Source of the DNA: Elusimicrobiota bacterium
Lineage (GTDB): Bacteria; Elusimicrobiota; Elusimicrobia; UBA1565; UBA9628
DNA length: 64,000 nt
Reading direction: 5' to 3'
Assembly (NCBI GenBank): GCA_023249645.1
Contig: JAHFCF010000002.1
Span: 109,061-173,060 of the forward strand
Under the pieces are notes generated by a model. The model saw only the letters and a program-made list of their open reading frames with translations. It did no database searches and was not told the DNA's origin. The translations under genes were made by a program, and so were the position numbers. This document shows positions 1 to 8,149 of this stretch, piece after piece (the stretch's first letter is position 1; each line of letters starts with the position of its first letter).

Positions 1-2
1 GC

Positions 3-455
3 GTCTTCATCAAGGCCAACCCAGACTTCGACATGCAGGCCGAGATCAAGAAGGGAAACATCGCCGTGGGGCTTCTCGTCTCCACCATCCTCATCTGCGC
101 CTCGGTCTTCGTGGAGAAGGGCATGGCCTCGGTAGTGCACATGTTCCGACTCTACATCAGCATGCCGGCCCAAGCGCCGATCTCCGGATGGCAGCTGGTC
201 CTCATCGGCTTGGGCCACTTGGCTATTTCCTTGCTGTTAGCAGTCCTGACCATCTCGCTCACCCTGCGCCTCTTCGGAAGGCTCACCGCCGAGATGCAGG
301 AAGGCAAGGAACTTGAAAAGGGGAATCTGGCGGTCGGTCTTCTCCTTTCCAGCGTCGTCATCGTGGCCACGTTCTACGTCTCAGGCGGGGTCAGCGCGCT
401 CTCCAAAGCCCTCGTGCCCCAGCCTTCCATCGGACGGATAGAAATCCAGAAATAA
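3..455 (+). CDS. DUF350 family membrane protein (5' end outside window)
   Basis: The reading frame is open from the first complete codon of the window, so the true start lies upstream; an internal ATG at 33 is probably not the start. The visible part has two related halves. Each opens with a [EK]KGN[IL]AVGLL motif and a hydrophobic helix, and a further membrane segment (GWQLVLIGLGHLAISLLL) lies between them. This repeat layout is typical of DUF350, a family of small bacterial inner-membrane proteins of unknown function. It ends in TAA nine bases before a short palindromic repeat. Confidence 0.75.
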   Translation, partial: VFIKANPDFDMQAEIKKGNIAVGLLVSTILICASVFVEKGMASVVHMFRLYISMPAQAPISGWQLVLIGLGHLAISLLLAVLTISLTLRLFGRLTAEMQEGKELEKGNLAVGLLLSSVVIVATFYVSGGVSALSKALVPQPSIGRIEIQK

Positions 456-463
456 GCTAAAAT

Positions 464-502
464 GGGTGTCAGGCTTTCTCGTATTTTCCGTATTTGACAC
501 CC
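464..502 (+). repeat. REP-like palindromic repeat, copy 1
   Basis: GGGTGTCA (464-471) and TGACACCC (495-502) are perfect 8-bp inverted repeats around a 23-nt centre containing CGTATTTTCCGTATTT. The same centre recurs at 3961-3993 (inverted), 32237-32292 and 32922-32980. The element abuts the ATG of the next gene. Short palindromes with a GTCAGRC edge resemble REP sequences mobilised by RAYT transposases; that assignment is inference, and no RAYT gene is in the window. Confidence 0.7.
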
Positions 503-1909
503 ATGGCGAAAAAACCACACGATCTCCTCATCCGAGGAGCGACGGTTCTAAGCGCGTCGGACAGTTTCGTGGCGGATATTGCCGTTTCCAATGGGCGCGT
601 CATTGCCTTGGGAGAGGACCTGGGACCGGCCCAGGAATCCATCGACGCCCGCGGCCTGGTGGCCGCACCGGGAGGCGTGGACGCGCACACCCATCTCGAC
701 ATGCCCTGTCCGGGCGGGACCACGGCGGACGATTTTTCCACGGGGACGGCCGCCGCTCTCTTCGGCGGCACGACCACCATCATCGATTTCGCGACCCAGC
801 AACGCGGGGGCAGCTGCCTCAAGGCTCTACAAGATTGGCATGCCAAGGCGGATGGCAAGAGTTTTACGGATTACGCCTTTCACATGGCCATCACGGACAT
901 GTCCGAGAGCGCTTCGCGCGAAATGAAGCGTCTCATCGGTGAGGGCGTGACCAGCTTCAAGCTCTACATGGCCTACCCAGCGCTCCTCTCGGACGACGCG
1001 GCCATTCTCAGAGCCTTGGAGCGATCCAATGAGATCGGCGGCTTGATCGCCCTGCACTGCGAAAACGAACCGGCCATCGATCGACTGATCAAAGAAGCCA
1101 TCGCCGCGGGACACATCGAGCCGAGATTCCACCCACTGACCCGGCCGCCGCAAGCCGAGGCCGAGGCTGTCAGCCGCGCCGTCTCTTTGGCCGAGACGGC
1201 CCAGGCGCCCGTCTACATCGTCCATCTCTCGGCAGCGGATTCCCTCGAAGAGGTGCGCCGCGCCCGCCGCAGGGGTGTGGCTGTCCTGGCTGAGACTTGC
1301 CCGCAGTATCTCTATCTGGCCAGCCACGAATACGACAAGCCGTTTTGTGAAGCAGCACGGTCCGTGATCTCGCCGCCCTTAAGATCCAAGGAGCATTCCC
1401 AAGCCCTGTGGCAGGCTTTGTCCTGGGGGGAATTCCAAGCCGTGGCCACGGACCACTGCACCTTCCCCATGCATTCCAAGCCCGGCAAGCCGGGCAAGGA
1501 CCGCGGCCTCAAGGATTTCTCAAAGATCCCGGGGGGCGCCCCGGGCCTGGAGACGCGCATGCTCCTCATGTGGGAGGCGGTGCAAAAAGGCCGGATCTCT
1601 TCTTCGCGGTTCGTGGATCTGACCTCGACGGGCCCGGCCAAGGCCTTCGGCCTCTACCCCCGCAAGGGCCACCTCATGCCTGGGGCCGACGCGGACATCG
1701 TGCTCATCGATCCCCAGCACCGCACGACGATCGCTGCCGCCGATCTTCACCACGCCGTGGACTACACGCCCTTCGAGGGCATCTGCGTGCACGGCGCCAT
1801 CCGGGAGGTCTTTCTGCGCGGCCGACGCGCCGTCTCCCAAGGACGGCTCCTGGCCAAGAAAGGCCAAGGCCGCTTTCTCCAGTGCAGCCAAAGACAGTTC
1901 TGCCTATGA
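503..1909 (+). CDS. hydA: Dihydropyrimidinase / D-hydantoinase
   Basis: Amidohydrolase-superfamily enzyme of 468 aa that opens cyclic amides such as dihydrouracil or hydantoins. Metal ligands H62 and H64 lie in GGVDAHTHLDMP, K153 in TSFKLYMAYP is the carbamylated bridging lysine, and HCENE and VATDHCTF supply the later histidines and the catalytic aspartate region. The ATG at 503 follows the REP-like repeat directly; a TTG at 494 would add only three residues. The stop overlaps the next gene as ATGA. With a downstream aminotransferase this could belong to pyrimidine breakdown, but no beta-ureidopropionase is visible, so the physiological substrate is uncertain. Confidence 0.88.
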   Translation: MAKKPHDLLIRGATVLSASDSFVADIAVSNGRVIALGEDLGPAQESIDARGLVAAPGGVDAHTHLDMPCPGGTTADDFSTGTAAALFGGTTTIIDFATQQRGGSCLKALQDWHAKADGKSFTDYAFHMAITDMSESASREMKRLIGEGVTSFKLYMAYPALLSDDAAILRALERSNEIGGLIALHCENEPAIDRLIKEAIAAGHIEPRFHPLTRPPQAEAEAVSRAVSLAETAQAPVYIVHLSAADSLEEVRRARRRGVAVLAETCPQYLYLASHEYDKPFCEAARSVISPPLRSKEHSQALWQALSWGEFQAVATDHCTFPMHSKPGKPGKDRGLKDFSKIPGGAPGLETRMLLMWEAVQKGRISSSRFVDLTSTGPAKAFGLYPRKGHLMPGADADIVLIDPQHRTTIAAADLHHAVDYTPFEGICVHGAIREVFLRGRRAVSQGRLLAKKGQGRFLQCSQRQFCL

Positions 1910-2580
1910 ACTGGAGACCTGGCGTCGCAGGTTTGTCCGGAGGCTTTGCCGGTGCCTTGGCTGGGCACATCGCCGTGACCCTCATCACGCGCCTCGGCGC
2001 GCAGCTCTGGCTCGTCGGCCCCTACGGCCCTCCCATGCAGTTCTTCGCCATGTCGGTCTATCTCGGCTTCTTGTACGCCAGCATCGCCGGGGCTCTCTCT
2101 CGCCAGATCCGTCCCGCCTTAGTCGGCTTCGGGAGCGCCTGCCTCCCCATCGCTCTGCCCATGACGATCCTGACCCATTGGCCCGGCCCCTTGCGCGCCT
2201 TCCTCCATCTGCTCGCAAGATCTCCCGCCATCACTGTCAGGCTCATGCGCGCCCTGCATGTGCTCAACCCGATCGCCTTGATCTGGACCATCGCGGTCCT
2301 GACCGTCTACCTCGTCGCGACCTGGGGGACGACGCTCGCCCTGGGGGCGCTGCTATGCCCCGCGCGGCGATGGCTCGGAGCGATCTTGGCCGCTGTCGGC
2401 TCCGGGGCCGGCTATCTGGCCCTGCAACTCTTCGCCCATTTCATCCCGCTGCCGAGCCGATGGGATCCCACGAGCTTCATTCCCGCGCCCCTGGACCTGC
2501 TCACCGGGCTCTTGATCGGCGCCGGCATGGGCGCGGGCATCGGCTGGGCGCAAGACCGGCAGCACAAGGAGCCATCATGA
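1906..2580 (+). CDS. Multi-spanning membrane protein of unknown function
   Basis: 224-aa hydrophobic protein with about five or six predicted membrane segments and Gly/Ala-rich helices near both ends. The ATG at 1906 overlaps the hydA stop, and its own TGA overlaps the following aminotransferase start, so it is translationally coupled on both sides. I do not recognise the family. Its position between a cyclic amidase and an aminotransferase suggests a role in the same pathway, possibly transport, but nothing in the sequence proves that. A longer frame opening at 1408 is only an in-frame extension through hydA. Confidence 0.7.
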   Translation: MNWRPGVAGLSGGFAGALAGHIAVTLITRLGAQLWLVGPYGPPMQFFAMSVYLGFLYASIAGALSRQIRPALVGFGSACLPIALPMTILTHWPGPLRAFLHLLARSPAITVRLMRALHVLNPIALIWTIAVLTVYLVATWGTTLALGALLCPARRWLGAILAAVGSGAGYLALQLFAHFIPLPSRWDPTSFIPAPLDLLTGLLIGAGMGAGIGWAQDRQHKEPS

Positions 2581-3938
2581 AGCTCGCCACTCCGGACATC
2601 CTCAAGGAAACCGAACACGCCTTGGACCTCGTGGCCAAGGATTCGCTCACCGCGGAAGACAAGGCTTGGCTCACGCAGGTCACGGCGGACTATTACGCGA
2701 ACTTCGTCAATCCCGGCATACTCGAGTACCGCAAGTCCGTCTCGACCGACTACGTCTCCGTGGAGTGGTCGGACCACGCCAACAGCTTCGAGGACGTCCA
2801 GGGCCGCCGCTACCTCGACCTCCTGGGAGGCTACGGCATCTACAACGTGGGCCATCGCCATCCCAAGGTCGTGGAGGCCGTCTCGCATCAGCTCAAGCGC
2901 CAGGCCCTGCATTCCCAGGAACTCCTTGAGCCCTTCCGCGCCATTTTGGCCAAGCTCATCAACGACATCACCCCCGGGGACCTGCAGTTCTCCTTTTTCG
3001 GCAATTCCGGCGCCGAGGCCATCGAAGGAGCCATGAAACTCGCCATGCTCCACACGGGCCGCAAATCCTTCATCGCGGCCAACGCGGGCTTCCACGGAAA
3101 GACCCTGGGCGCGCTCTCGGCCACGGCCAAAGCCAAGTTCCGCCAACCTTTTTTGCCGATCCTCCCCGACTGCTACCACATCCCTTTCGGCGACGCGGAC
3201 TACATCGAGTCGGCCTTGAAATCCGCCGACGAAGTGGGCAACGACATCGCGGCCGTCATCCTCGAGCCCATCCAGGGAGAGGGGGGCATCAACGTGCCGC
3301 CGGACGACTATTTCCCGCGCGTGCGCGAGCTCTGCGACCGATTCGGAGCGCTCCTCATCGCCGACGAGATCCAGACGGGCTTCGGCCGCACGGGCCGGAT
3401 GTGGTGCGTGGACCATTGGGACGTGGTGCCCGACATCATGTGCATGGGAAAATCCATGGGCGGCGGAGTCATGCCGATTGGCGCCTTCGTCTCGAACAAG
3501 ACCATCTGGGAGCACCTCTTCCCAGAGCCCTGGCTGCATTCGACCACCTTCGGCGGCAACCCCCTCTCCTGCGTGGCCGCGATCGCCGGCATCCACGTGC
3601 TTCTGGACGAGAAGCTCCCCGAGCGGGCGGACAAGATGGGGACCGAGATGATCGCCAAGCTCAAGGCCCTGCGCCGGCGCTTCCCGAAACTCTGCGCGGA
3701 CATACGCGGCAAGGGCCTGATGATCGGCATGGAGTTTCCCACGGATGCCATCGGCTACGAGGTAGCCAAGGGCCTCTTCGACCACGGCGTGCTGGTGGCA
3801 GGCACGCTCTTCTCAGCCAAGACCCTGCGCATCGAGCCGCCCTTAACCCTCACGCCCAAGGAGATGGACCAGGCACTCGACGCCATCGAGAAGGTCTTTA
3901 AGGAAACCAACGCCAAGCATTTCGAAAAGAAGAAGTAG
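2577..3938 (+). CDS. patA: Class III aminotransferase, putrescine aminotransferase-like
   Basis: 453-aa PLP enzyme of fold type I. Its layout matches E. coli putrescine:2-oxoglutarate aminotransferase closely: VNPGxLEYRKSV near the N terminus, LHSQELL, FGNSGAEA, ILEPIQGEGG, IADEIQTGFGRTG, the PLP lysine K292 in MGKSMGGGVMPIGA, TTFGGNPL, and VLVAGTL...KTLRIEPPLTL at the end. It would convert putrescine to 4-aminobutanal with 2-oxoglutarate as acceptor. It is coupled to the upstream membrane gene by ATGA and is followed by polyamine transport genes, which supports a polyamine substrate. An omega-amino acid or beta-alanine aminotransferase is the main alternative, given the dihydropyrimidinase upstream. 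Confidence 0.82.
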   Translation: MKLATPDILKETEHALDLVAKDSLTAEDKAWLTQVTADYYANFVNPGILEYRKSVSTDYVSVEWSDHANSFEDVQGRRYLDLLGGYGIYNVGHRHPKVVEAVSHQLKRQALHSQELLEPFRAILAKLINDITPGDLQFSFFGNSGAEAIEGAMKLAMLHTGRKSFIAANAGFHGKTLGALSATAKAKFRQPFLPILPDCYHIPFGDADYIESALKSADEVGNDIAAVILEPIQGEGGINVPPDDYFPRVRELCDRFGALLIADEIQTGFGRTGRMWCVDHWDVVPDIMCMGKSMGGGVMPIGAFVSNKTIWEHLFPEPWLHSTTFGGNPLSCVAAIAGIHVLLDEKLPERADKMGTEMIAKLKALRRRFPKLCADIRGKGLMIGMEFPTDAIGYEVAKGLFDHGVLVAGTLFSAKTLRIEPPLTLTPKEMDQALDAIEKVFKETNAKHFEKKK

Positions 3939-3960
3939 TACCAGGTTGTCATTTTTTTAA

Positions 3961-3993
3961 AGAAATACGGAAAATACGTGAAGGTCTGACCCC
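3961..3993 (-). repeat. REP-like repeat, copy 2 (inverted)
   Basis: On the minus strand this reads GGGGTCAGACCTTCACG followed by TATTTTCCGTATTTC. It shares the core of copy 1 with a different flank. It lies in the 87-nt gap between the aminotransferase stop and the potA promoter. Confidence 0.65.
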
Positions 3994-4013
3994 GATTCTT
4001 TAAAATTTTGTAT

Positions 4014-4019
4014 TATTAT
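4014..4019 (+). promoter_or_regulatory. -10 box of potA, leaderless arrangement
   Basis: TATTAT ends 6 nt before the ATG at 4026, in an AT-rich patch that also holds an overlapping TATTAT at 4011. No Shine-Dalgarno sequence precedes the start. Initiation 6-7 nt after the box would put the start codon at or next to +1. No convincing -35 box is seen. Confidence 0.5.
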
Positions 4020-4025
4020 CGCGCA

Positions 4026-5195
4026 ATGGCAGACGCCTCGAGCTCAACCCAGGAGCTCGCCTCCAAAGAACCGAAACCTCCGTCCGCCGGCCCACTCCTC
4101 GAAGTCTCCGGGATCGTCAAATCCTTCGGCCGCACCAAGGTCATCGCCGGCGTCAGCTTCCACGTCGCCGCCGGCGAGTTCTTGACGCTCCTGGGCCCGT
4201 CGGGCTGCGGCAAGACCACGACTCTGCGCATCATCGCGGGCTTCGAGCAGGCGGACAAGGGACGCGTGTTCCTCAAGGGCGAGGACGTCACGACCCGGCC
4301 ACCCTACCTGCGCGACGTGCACACGGTCTTCCAGCACTACGCCCTCTTCCCTCACTACAACGTCTTCGACAACGTCGCCTTCGGCCTGCGCATCCAGAAG
4401 CTCCCCAAGCGCCAGATCAAGACCCGAGTGACCGAGGTCCTCGATCTCGTCAAGCTCTCCGGCTATGAGAAGCGCCGCACGACCGAGATGTCAGGCGGCC
4501 AGATGCAGCGCATCGCCCTGGCCCGGGCCCTGGCCGGACGACCCTCCCTGCTCCTTTTAGACGAGCCTCTGGGCGCCCTGGACCTGAAGCTGCGCCGCGA
4601 GATGCAGCTTGAGCTCAAGGCCATCCAAAGGCGCCTGGGCATCGCCTTCATCTACGTCACCCACGACCAGGACGAAGCCATGGCCATGTCGGACCGCATC
4701 GTCGTCTTCCATCACGGCCGCATCGAGCAGATCGGCACCCCCTCCGAAGTCTATCGCAAGCCCAAGACCAGCTTCGTGGCGGATTTCATGGGCTCGGCCA
4801 ACATCCTCTCCGGCCGCCTCATCGGCTTCAAGGACGGCTGCGTGCGCATCCGCCTGGAGGACGAGGTCGAGGTGGAGTTCCCCTACGCCGATCCCCTGCC
4901 GGTGGCGCAAGGCCAGGCGCTCTGCGTGGCGATTAGGCCTGAGCGCATCTCCGTGCGCTATGAAGGCGATCTGCCTCTGCGGGGCAGCTGCGTCTCCTTG
5001 CCCGCGATCCTGGCCGACACGGTGAGCCTCGGCGACGAGACCCAGATGTTCCTCGCCTTCTTCAAGAATTCCACGAAGACCGTGCTCTCCGCCACCATGG
5101 AGGCGCGCCACCAGAATGAGAGGCGCGACGGCACTCCGGTCTGGGCCGACATCCGCTGGCGCGACATCCTTCTCCTGGAGCCTGAGGGTGAGTGA
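4026..5195 (+). CDS. potA: Spermidine/putrescine ABC transporter, ATP-binding subunit
   Basis: 389-aa ATPase of a polyamine importer. It shows Walker A (GPSGCGKTTT), the Q-loop region (TVFQHYALFPHYNV), the signature MSGGQMQR, Walker B (LLLLDEPLGALD) and the H-loop (VTHDQDEA). A C-terminal TOBE-like domain (from about residue 250: GSANILSGRL, then IRPERISV) is typical of PotA/CysA-type importers. The start at 4026 is chosen over an in-frame TTG at 4008, which lies in the promoter. It is the first gene of potA-potD-potB-potC and overlaps potD by 8 nt. Confidence 0.92.
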   Translation: MADASSSTQELASKEPKPPSAGPLLEVSGIVKSFGRTKVIAGVSFHVAAGEFLTLLGPSGCGKTTTLRIIAGFEQADKGRVFLKGEDVTTRPPYLRDVHTVFQHYALFPHYNVFDNVAFGLRIQKLPKRQIKTRVTEVLDLVKLSGYEKRRTTEMSGGQMQRIALARALAGRPSLLLLDEPLGALDLKLRREMQLELKAIQRRLGIAFIYVTHDQDEAMAMSDRIVVFHHGRIEQIGTPSEVYRKPKTSFVADFMGSANILSGRLIGFKDGCVRIRLEDEVEVEFPYADPLPVAQGQALCVAIRPERISVRYEGDLPLRGSCVSLPAILADTVSLGDETQMFLAFFKNSTKTVLSATMEARHQNERRDGTPVWADIRWRDILLLEPEGE

Positions 5196-6270
5196 TCCGG
5201 ATCGCCGACTCACGCGCCGCGATTTCCTGAGATTGGGCGTTCTGGCGCCCGCCCTGCCGCCGCTGCTCTCCGGCGCGCTCTCGGCGTGCTTCAAGCGCGA
5301 GAAGGAGAATGCCGTCAATTTCTTCAACTGGTCCGCCTACATCGGCAAGGACACGCTGCCCGCCTTCAGCCGGGAGACCGGCATCAAGGTCAACTACGAC
5401 GTCTACGCCGACGAAGAGGAGATGTTCGCCAAGCTCCGCTCGGGCGCCTTGGGCTACGACCTCATCGTCCCGACGGACTACCTGGTGCCGCGCCTGAAGG
5501 CGGCCATGCTGATCGCGCCCATCCCCATGGAGGGCCTGAAGAATCTCCACAACATCGACAAGCGCTTCCTCCACACCCCCTTCGATCCTCAGCAGGAGAT
5601 CAGCGTCCCCTATCTGTGGGGCACCACCGGCATCGGCTACAACAAGAAGCTGGTCTCCAAACCTCCGACCTCCTGGCGCGCGCTTTGGGACGAGAAATAC
5701 CAGGGCCGCATCTGCGTGCTCGACAGCGCGAGGGAATGCATCGGCATCTCCCTGCTCTTGAACGGCTGCGATGAGAACACGACCTCGGAGAAGGATTTCG
5801 AGGCCGCCAAGGCTCTGCTCTTGAAGCAAAAGCCCCTGGTCAAGCAGTACACGAGCACCACCTACGTGGACAGCCTCGTGGCCGGCGAGGCGGCCCTGGC
5901 CATGGCCTATTCCGGCGACGTCCTGCAGGCCATCAAGGAGAACCCGCACCTCGACTACATCATCCCCCAGGAAGGGAGCTTCCTGTGGATGGACTGCCTC
6001 TGCCTCATGCGCGGAGCGCCGCATCCCGAACAAGCCCTCCAGCTCATCGATTACCTCCTGCGGCCGGAAGTTTCCGCTGACATCTCCAACACGGTCCGCT
6101 ACGGCACGCCCAACGCGTCGGCTCGATCGCAGATCGAGCCGACGCTGAGGCATGACCCGCGCTGTTATCCTCCCTCCTCGGTCATGAGCCGCCTGCGCTA
6201 CCACACGCCTCCCGACTCGGAGGCCTATTCCCTTTGGAACGAGACCTGGTCCGACGTGAAGGCCCTTTAG
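5188..6270 (+). CDS. potD: Spermidine/putrescine-binding lipoprotein
   Basis: 360-aa substrate-binding protein. The GTG at 5188 overlaps the potA stop. The N terminus has a twin-arginine motif (TRRDFLRLGV) and a lipobox (LSAC) at about residue 30, so it is predicted to leave by the Tat route and be lipid-anchored. NFFNWSAYIGKDTLPAF near residue 42 is the standard opening of PotD/PotF proteins, followed by YDLIVPTDYLV and VPYLWGTTGIGYN. It delivers polyamines to PotBC. Downstream aminotransferase-type catabolism is encoded just before the transporter. Confidence 0.9.
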   Translation: MSDPDRRLTRRDFLRLGVLAPALPPLLSGALSACFKREKENAVNFFNWSAYIGKDTLPAFSRETGIKVNYDVYADEEEMFAKLRSGALGYDLIVPTDYLVPRLKAAMLIAPIPMEGLKNLHNIDKRFLHTPFDPQQEISVPYLWGTTGIGYNKKLVSKPPTSWRALWDEKYQGRICVLDSARECIGISLLLNGCDENTTSEKDFEAAKALLLKQKPLVKQYTSTTYVDSLVAGEAALAMAYSGDVLQAIKENPHLDYIIPQEGSFLWMDCLCLMRGAPHPEQALQLIDYLLRPEVSADISNTVRYGTPNASARSQIEPTLRHDPRCYPPSSVMSRLRYHTPPDSEAYSLWNETWSDVKAL

Positions 6271-7154
6271 AAAGGGCCGCTTCCTGGCTCATCAGAGGGG
6301 CAAGCCCCGCTGCCAGCCACGCCATGCTGGCGCCGGCCTCCCTTTGGCTGCTGGCCTTCCTCATCCTTCCGGTGGCCTCTCTTCTGATCCTCGGCTTCAC
6401 CCACCGAGGAGCTTTCGGCGCCTGCGAATGGGTCTTCACCTGGGACAATTTCCGCCGCGCCATGGACGTCAAGTATCTTCCCATCATGCTGCGCACCGTG
6501 TCCTACGCCGGCACGGCGACGCTCTTATGCCTTCTTCTCGGCTACCCTCTCGCCTATTTTTTGAGCTTCCAGGCGGGCAAGCGCCGCGATCTTTTCTTGG
6601 TGCTGCTCATGATCCCTTTCTGGACGTCATGCCTGGTCGCCCTCTATTCCTGGATCATCATCCTGGGCCGCGAGGGCCTCATCAGCCACCTGCTAATGAG
6701 GCTCGGCATCATCTCCAAACCCGCCAGCTTCCTCGGCACTCCCGCCGCGGTCATCCTCGGCTTGGTCTATTTCTATCTGCCCTTCATGGTCCTGCCGCTC
6801 TACGCCGCCTTGGAGAAGATCCCGCGCACCTATGTCGAAGCCGCCCATGACCTCGGCGCCGGCAAGTTCGAGGCTTTCCGCAAAGTCACCTTCCCCCTGT
6901 CCATGCCGGGAGTCATGGCCGGCGTGATCCTGACCTTCGTGCCCTGCATGGGGGACTTCCTCTCGGCGGATTTCCTCGGCAGTCCGCGCACCTATCTGGT
7001 GGGCAACCTCATCCAGAATCAATTCCTCATGGTCCAGGACTGGCAGTTCGGCTCCGCTCTGACCTCGCTCATCGTCTTGTTCCTCATCACGGGCCTGTGG
7101 GCTCGGCATATCTTCGAGGAACAGGGAGTTTTCGAAGGGGAGGGGGAAGAGTGA
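6234..7154 (+). CDS. potB: Spermidine/putrescine ABC transporter permease
   Basis: MetI-type permease with about six membrane segments and the cytoplasmic coupling loop EAAHDLGAGKFEAFRKVTFPLSMPG, which docks to PotA. The frame opens at a TTG at 6234 preceded by GGAGG with 10-nt spacing. An ATG at 6324 (MLAPASLWLLAFLILP) would trim 30 residues and the overlap with potD but lacks a good ribosome site, so the start is uncertain. Length 306 aa from the TTG. The stop overlaps the potC GTG. Confidence 0.88.
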   Translation: MERDLVRREGPLERAASWLIRGASPAASHAMLAPASLWLLAFLILPVASLLILGFTHRGAFGACEWVFTWDNFRRAMDVKYLPIMLRTVSYAGTATLLCLLLGYPLAYFLSFQAGKRRDLFLVLLMIPFWTSCLVALYSWIIILGREGLISHLLMRLGIISKPASFLGTPAAVILGLVYFYLPFMVLPLYAALEKIPRTYVEAAHDLGAGKFEAFRKVTFPLSMPGVMAGVILTFVPCMGDFLSADFLGSPRTYLVGNLIQNQFLMVQDWQFGSALTSLIVLFLITGLWARHIFEEQGVFEGEGEE

Positions 7155-8014
7155 AGCGACGGCCGACGGCCCCCCGACGGAAAAAAGCTCCCCAGCGGGG
7201 GGGGCTCTGGGGCGCGACAGAAAAGCTGTCGCGCTTGAGAAAGACAAACGGATTATTGGCCTACTGCCTTGGGCTCTACGGTTTTCTCTACCTGCCCCTG
7301 GCCGTCATGGTCGCTTTCTCCTTCAACGGCGCGCGGCGCAACGTGGTCTGGACGGGGTTCACGTTCAAATGGTACGCCAGTCTCTTCCACAACGCGGAGA
7401 TGGCCCGCGCCATGGCCACGACCCTGGAGATCGCCGTGGCCGCCAGCGTCATGGCCGCGGCCATGGGCATGCTCGCCGCCTACGCCATGACGCGCCATGC
7501 CCCGTTCCGCGGCCGAGGGCTTTACGCGGCGCTTTTGAACGCCCCTCTCATGATGCCCGAGATCGTCATGGGGGTTGGTCTTCTCTCCTTCTTTTCCCGC
7601 GTGGGTCTCCCTTTGAACTTCTGGAGCCTGGCGTGCGCCCACGCCTTGATCGCGCTGCCCTACACCACGGGCTCGATCAGGGCAAGACTTCTGTCGCTCA
7701 AGGATTCCAATCTGGAAGACGCTGCCATGGATCTGGGCGCGACCGAATGGCAGGCCTTCCGCCAGATCACGCTGCCCCTGGCCCGGCCGGCCATCATCAG
7801 CGGAGCACTTCTGGCCTTCACGGTCAGCTTCGAAGACTTCGTGACCACCTTCTTCATCGCGGGCATCGGGATTGTGACCATGCCCATCAAGGTCTATTCC
7901 ATGATGAAATTCGGCGTGACCCCGGAGGTCAATGCCTTGGCCTCGTGTCTCTTGGTCCTCACCATCATCGCTCTCACCATCAACCGAACCCTCGTCAAAG
8001 AGACAAAGTCTTAA
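7151..8014 (+). CDS. potC: Spermidine/putrescine ABC transporter permease
   Basis: 287-aa second MetI-type permease with six predicted helices and coupling loop EDAAMDLGATEWQAFRQITLPLARP. The GTG at 7151 overlaps the potB stop (GTGA) and follows a strong GGGGAGG ribosome site. The first 30 residues are unusually basic (RRPTAPRRKK) before the first helix. Last gene of the transporter operon, followed at once by an intrinsic terminator. Confidence 0.9.
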   Translation: MKRRPTAPRRKKAPQRGGLWGATEKLSRLRKTNGLLAYCLGLYGFLYLPLAVMVAFSFNGARRNVVWTGFTFKWYASLFHNAEMARAMATTLEIAVAASVMAAAMGMLAAYAMTRHAPFRGRGLYAALLNAPLMMPEIVMGVGLLSFFSRVGLPLNFWSLACAHALIALPYTTGSIRARLLSLKDSNLEDAAMDLGATEWQAFRQITLPLARPAIISGALLAFTVSFEDFVTTFFIAGIGIVTMPIKVYSMMKFGVTPEVNALASCLLVLTIIALTINRTLVKETKS

Positions 8015-8040
8015 AAAATGCTTATAAAATAAGCATTTTT
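8014..8040 (+). terminator. Intrinsic terminator after potC
   Basis: A perfect 12-bp stem with an AAA loop, flanked by A-runs and T-runs so it can work in both directions. The loop and all but one base pair match the terminator at 35004-35030; the differing pair is G-C here and A-T there. Confidence 0.85.
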
Positions 8041-8051
8041 ATTTTAACGAC

Positions 8052-8143
8052 ATAGGTCTTTGGACCCAGGATTGCCTGGGTCCTTTATCCAAGAGAAGCT
8101 GGGACTTAAGGCCCCTGCGGTATGCCGGGATTCCGGGTATATA
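8052..8143 (+). promoter_or_regulatory. Leader element with AGGTCTTTGG motif and hairpin
   Basis: ATAGGTCTTTGGACCCA begins at 8052. GGACCCAGG (8062-8070) and CCTGGGTCC (8075-8083) form a 9-bp hairpin with an ATTG loop. AAGGCCCCTG follows at 8108, then a TATATA -10-like box at 8138-8143, six bases before the transglycosylase ATG. Similar AGGTCYTTTGG elements precede exported-protein genes near 18378, 28676 and 39048. Confidence 0.5.
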
Positions 8144-8149
8144 GGGAGT

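Noticed and set aside
2412..3785. 457-codon minus-strand frame across the aminotransferase gene
   Set aside because: It is antisense to a gene with clear PLP motifs, has biased composition typical of GC-rich shadow frames and no recognisable domain.
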